A stretch of DNA of 62,000 nt, from assembly GCF_030272615.1 (NCBI RefSeq), contig NC_081410.1:113151933-113213932 (forward strand). Reading direction: 5' to 3'. Position 1 is the stretch's first letter, and every line of letters starts with the position of its first letter. This stretch comes from Cryptomeria japonica. Taxonomy: Eukaryota; Streptophyta; Pinopsida; Cupressales; Cupressaceae. This document shows positions 59,871-62,000 of this stretch, piece after piece. The notes below the pieces were generated by a model, which was not told the origin of the DNA, ran no database searches, and saw only the letters and a program-made list of their open reading frames with translations. The translations under genes and the position numbers were made by a program.

Positions 59871-60037
59871 GAATGCTTTAAAATATTTTAAGGTAAGGAG
59901 GGGAGCTCCCATCCATTTTGCTAAGTATTCTGTTATTTAAAGAGTCTCATCATGAGATCTAATTTTATTTATTTGTCTAATAATTTGAATATTGAATAAG
60001 GAATGAGTCTATTGATCTCAAAATCTCTTCTTAGAAT

Positions 60038-60283
60038 TTATAGCTTAACTACTTTTAACTTAGTTGCTGCTGCAACCCTTGGGAAGATATACTCATGCAT
60101 TGCTTGGAATATGTAAATTACAGTTTTCAAATCCTTTTTTCTACTGTCTTTGATAAAATCCTTCTTTGCTCGAAATAAAGCATTGTATTTGAAATAACTA
60201 TTCTCCACAAGCTCACATATATCTTGATAACTGAATAATGTCTTCATTGTGATTGTCCAATTGATAGTCATAGTTTTTGTCAT
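60038..60283 (-). pseudogene. Copia gag N-terminal fragment
   Basis: The 81-codon minus-strand frame reads NWTITMKTLFSYQDICELVE and then KKDLKTVIYIFQAMHEYIFPRVAAAT. This fits the Copia gag N-terminal region (W...M...L...DLW..V and LFFIQQAVHE.IFP.I..A). It stops where the family would read W after the TK. No other domain is adjacent. It lies between the two diverged direct repeats, so they may be the LTRs of a minus-strand Copia that lost its pol. Confidence 0.65.
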
Positions 60284-60489
60284 TGAATCGCAGAATTTAC
60301 GAATTTGTGAGGCTTATTCTAGATGAAGATGAAGAGAAGAATATGTAATAAGTTTGCATTCACTAAAATGGTTATGATTATTATTATAAATAAATAATAT
60401 ATAATATAAATATTATGAAATCTTTTAAAAATATAATTTTTATTTTATATTTTGAATCCTAATATTAGTTGTAGAGTATTTGTTAGTTG

Positions 60490-60829
60490 GAAGTGGACAG
60501 TTTGAATTGTGTGCTCTTCAAGTCTCTTACATTGACTAAATTTTTACCAAGAATAAACAGATATACAGCGACTGCTAACCATGGCGTCAAGTACCAAAAT
60601 CAAACTCATGAAAATCAATTAAAAGCATTGATTTTGATTTCCTATGCAATACTTTATCATTTAAAAATTAAGAGGCTGTAAAAAATAATAAAAAAAATCC
60701 AATGAAAAGTATGTTGGGTATATCTAAGCTGGTAGTAGATAGAAATCTGTGAGAAATGGATGAGAAATCAATATACAGTAACGTAAGTTTACTGTATCGC
60801 ACAGAATATTGCTAGCAGATTACACATAT
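60490..60829. repeat. Diverged direct repeat, right copy
   Basis: Partner of 59320-59870 with the same segment order. Its right end runs into repeat R copy 6. Confidence 0.5.
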
Positions 60830-61344
60830 CTGTCTAGATCAGAATACCCACACCTAACATTGTATGCATGTGAAAATCAGTATTGAAGCTTCCTTTCACA
60901 GTCCACTCATTCACTCTATCATTTTCTTGAAACTATCATTGAGAAATCAATTCAGTGTGTGATACTGATTGAAAGTTGTATTTGGCCTCATGGGGATGCC
61001 ATGGATGTTCAGTTTGTTTTTATCTACCAAATTATGAACAGTTTAAATAGTCAGTCATTCTTGAACTACCTTCCATGTGTAGAGTGGATTGGACTTGACA
61101 AGTCGAGAGATCATATACACATTTTTGTCGGCTCAACTATGGATACACATTTTTCCATGTATACTCAAACTAGAATCAATTCTAATGTCATATTATAGAT
61201 CTAAGTCTGAGCTAACATAGTGGCTCTAGAGGTTATCTATTTGCATACTTTAGTCAAGCATTGGGGGTAATGCCCCTTGTGTGGTTTCTCATGTGTCATC
61301 TCCACTACAAAGGCAAAGGCGTGCCTCTTCACCACATGGGTACT
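60830..61344 (+). repeat. Dispersed repeat R, copy 6
   Basis: It matches copy 2 at both ends but lacks the central TATA-containing part, passing directly from GGGATGCCATGGATG (about 60994-61008) to the TTTGTTTTTATCTACCAAATTA segment region at 61014. It shows the undisturbed Copia-1 target at about 61175-61195 and is itself cut at its right end by Copia-3. Confidence 0.62.
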
Positions 61345-61545
61345 TGCTAACTAATCCTTCGGGATCTTTAGTTTGTTTGATTGTTATGATAGTTTAGGTT
61401 TGGTAGTTTAGTTTTCTAACCGTCTCTGCGGTTTCTATCCTAACTGTTTAGCTGTTCTAACAGTTTGTGTTGTATATATTTCTTTTATTTTCATTAATAA
61501 GATCGTGTGCCTGTGTGAATCACTATGGTGACTGTTCCGATTTCA
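61345..61545 (+). repeat. Copia-3 5' LTR (short, about 201 bp)
   Basis: It starts TG and ends CA (61544-61545). A TATA-like TATATATT lies near 61472. The 3' partner is outside the window. Confidence 0.65.
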
Positions 61546-61546
61546 A

Positions 61547-61558
61547 TGGTATCAGAGC
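61547..61558 (+). other. Copia-3 primer binding site
   Basis: TGGTATCAGAGC is the initiator-Met type and lies 1 nt after the proposed LTR end. Confidence 0.88.
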
Positions 61559-61700
61559 AATGGTAATAGATGATTATAAGTCTATAATCATATTCTGCAG
61601 TTTTAGTTTTTTATTATGAAGTAAATATATTTAATAATTTGCTTCAAGCATAGAATAGAAAATAGAGTTTAGACTGCAACTAAAAAAAATAAAAATTCCA

Positions 61701-62000
61701 ATGCATTCTTTAATTTCAATCGTTGGAATAGTTCTTTCTGGTAAAGAGAATTATCAAGAATGGTTTCGGAAAGTTAAGAACACTTTGATTTTTAATGATT
61801 TGTGGGATGATGTCTGTGAAAGCAAAGATGACAGCAAAGAGCCAGAACAACCTACAGAAGCAAAAGAACAAGCAATTTGGAAGAGTAAAGACCAAAAGGC
61901 TTATGCTCTGATTGTTGCGTCTGTCAGCGAAGAGATAAGTAGGCATATAAATTCTTGTAAAACAGCTTTCGCAACTTTAAAGAAACTTAAAGATCTATAT
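61701..62000 (+). CDS. Copia-3 gag N-terminus (partial, open to window edge)
   Basis: ATG 61701 opens 100 codons without a stop to the window edge. The N-terminus shows LSGKENYQEWFRKVKNTLIF and NDLWDDVCE, the usual start of Copia gag (L.G.NY..W...M...L....LW), then acidic linker residues and AIWKSKDQKAYALIVASVSEEI. This is the structural capsid-type protein of the element. The lack of stops, in contrast to Copia-1, suggests a younger element. The rest of the polyprotein lies outside the window. Confidence 0.85.
   Translation, partial: MHSLISIVGIVLSGKENYQEWFRKVKNTLIFNDLWDDVCESKDDSKEPEQPTEAKEQAIWKSKDQKAYALIVASVSEEISRHINSCKTAFATLKKLKDLY

Larger units (their letters stand above)
61345..62000 (+). 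mobile_element. Copia-3, 5' part of an LTR retrotransposon running off the window
   Basis: The left LTR is about 200 bp, starting TGCTAACTAATCC, followed after one base by TGGTATCAGAGC and then an open gag frame. Only the left end is in the window, so the TSD and LTR pair cannot be tested. The left boundary is set where similarity to repeat R stops. Confidence 0.75.

Noticed and set aside
1-62000. CRISPR arrays, bacterial operons, ribosome binding sites, integron or phage features
   Set aside because: The window is plant nuclear repeat DNA, and no regularly spaced identical repeats with unique spacers or prokaryotic gene layout were seen.

Overview
This window looks like an intergenic stretch of a repeat-rich land-plant nuclear genome. 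The signs are AT-rich DNA, nested Copia, chromovirus-type Gypsy and plant L1-type LINE sequences with RNase H tails, 5-bp LTR target-site duplications (TSDs), and initiator-Met tRNA primer sites. A gymnosperm with a large genome is plausible from the LINE and Gypsy protein style, but the sequence does not prove it. I found no convincing intact host protein gene, tRNA or rRNA. The only host-gene candidate is a 56-codon ORF behind a TATA-like box at 34264-34434, and it is weak.

Layout. 1-6125: a dispersed repeat (called R here) split by Copia-1 (891-5915, TSD CTAAT), whose gag-pol is one frame broken only by stop codons. 6725-20020: a decayed minus-strand Gypsy split by a nearly intact non-coding LARD-type element (6992-18967; LTRs 4,232 and 4,250 bp, internal region 3,494 bp, TSD CAACC). 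20230-23600: a second decayed Gypsy copy split by a 5'-truncated LINE (21192-23449) that carries an unfamiliar extra ORF after its RNase H. 24060-25140: R again. 25150-33260: a third Gypsy (minus) split by LINE-A1 (27191 to about 33140), which has lost its reverse transcriptase by internal deletion. 34050-34660: R inverted. 34923-36453: a small non-autonomous LTR element (TSD GTAAT). 38027-38259: a SINE-like retroposon. 38806-45120: LINE-B (minus), with a 108-bp tandem duplication over RT motif A. 45130-53060: AT-rich DNA with a 170-bp tandem duplication and inverted R copies. 53060-57835: LINE-A2 (plus), 5'-truncated but keeping an RT region. 58283-60890: decayed coding fragments, short tandem repeats and a minus-strand Copia gag piece between diverged direct repeats. 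60830-61344: R, cut by a third Copia element whose open gag runs off the right edge.

How the parts relate. Element boundaries are best defined by reading across the insertions: removing the LARD rejoins the Gypsy integrase C-terminus to its chromodomain, and removing LINE-C rejoins a Gypsy segment seen uninterrupted 1.2 kb away. LTR comparison ranks relative ages: LARD youngest (about 1% difference over the part I compared), Copia-1 older (about 16 changes in 287 bp), TRIM-like element older still. The most unusual items are the LARD with its GC island and telomere-motif hairpin, the extra ORF in LINE-C, the RT motif A duplication in LINE-B, and the multi-copy R family with a TATA-like box in one orientation.
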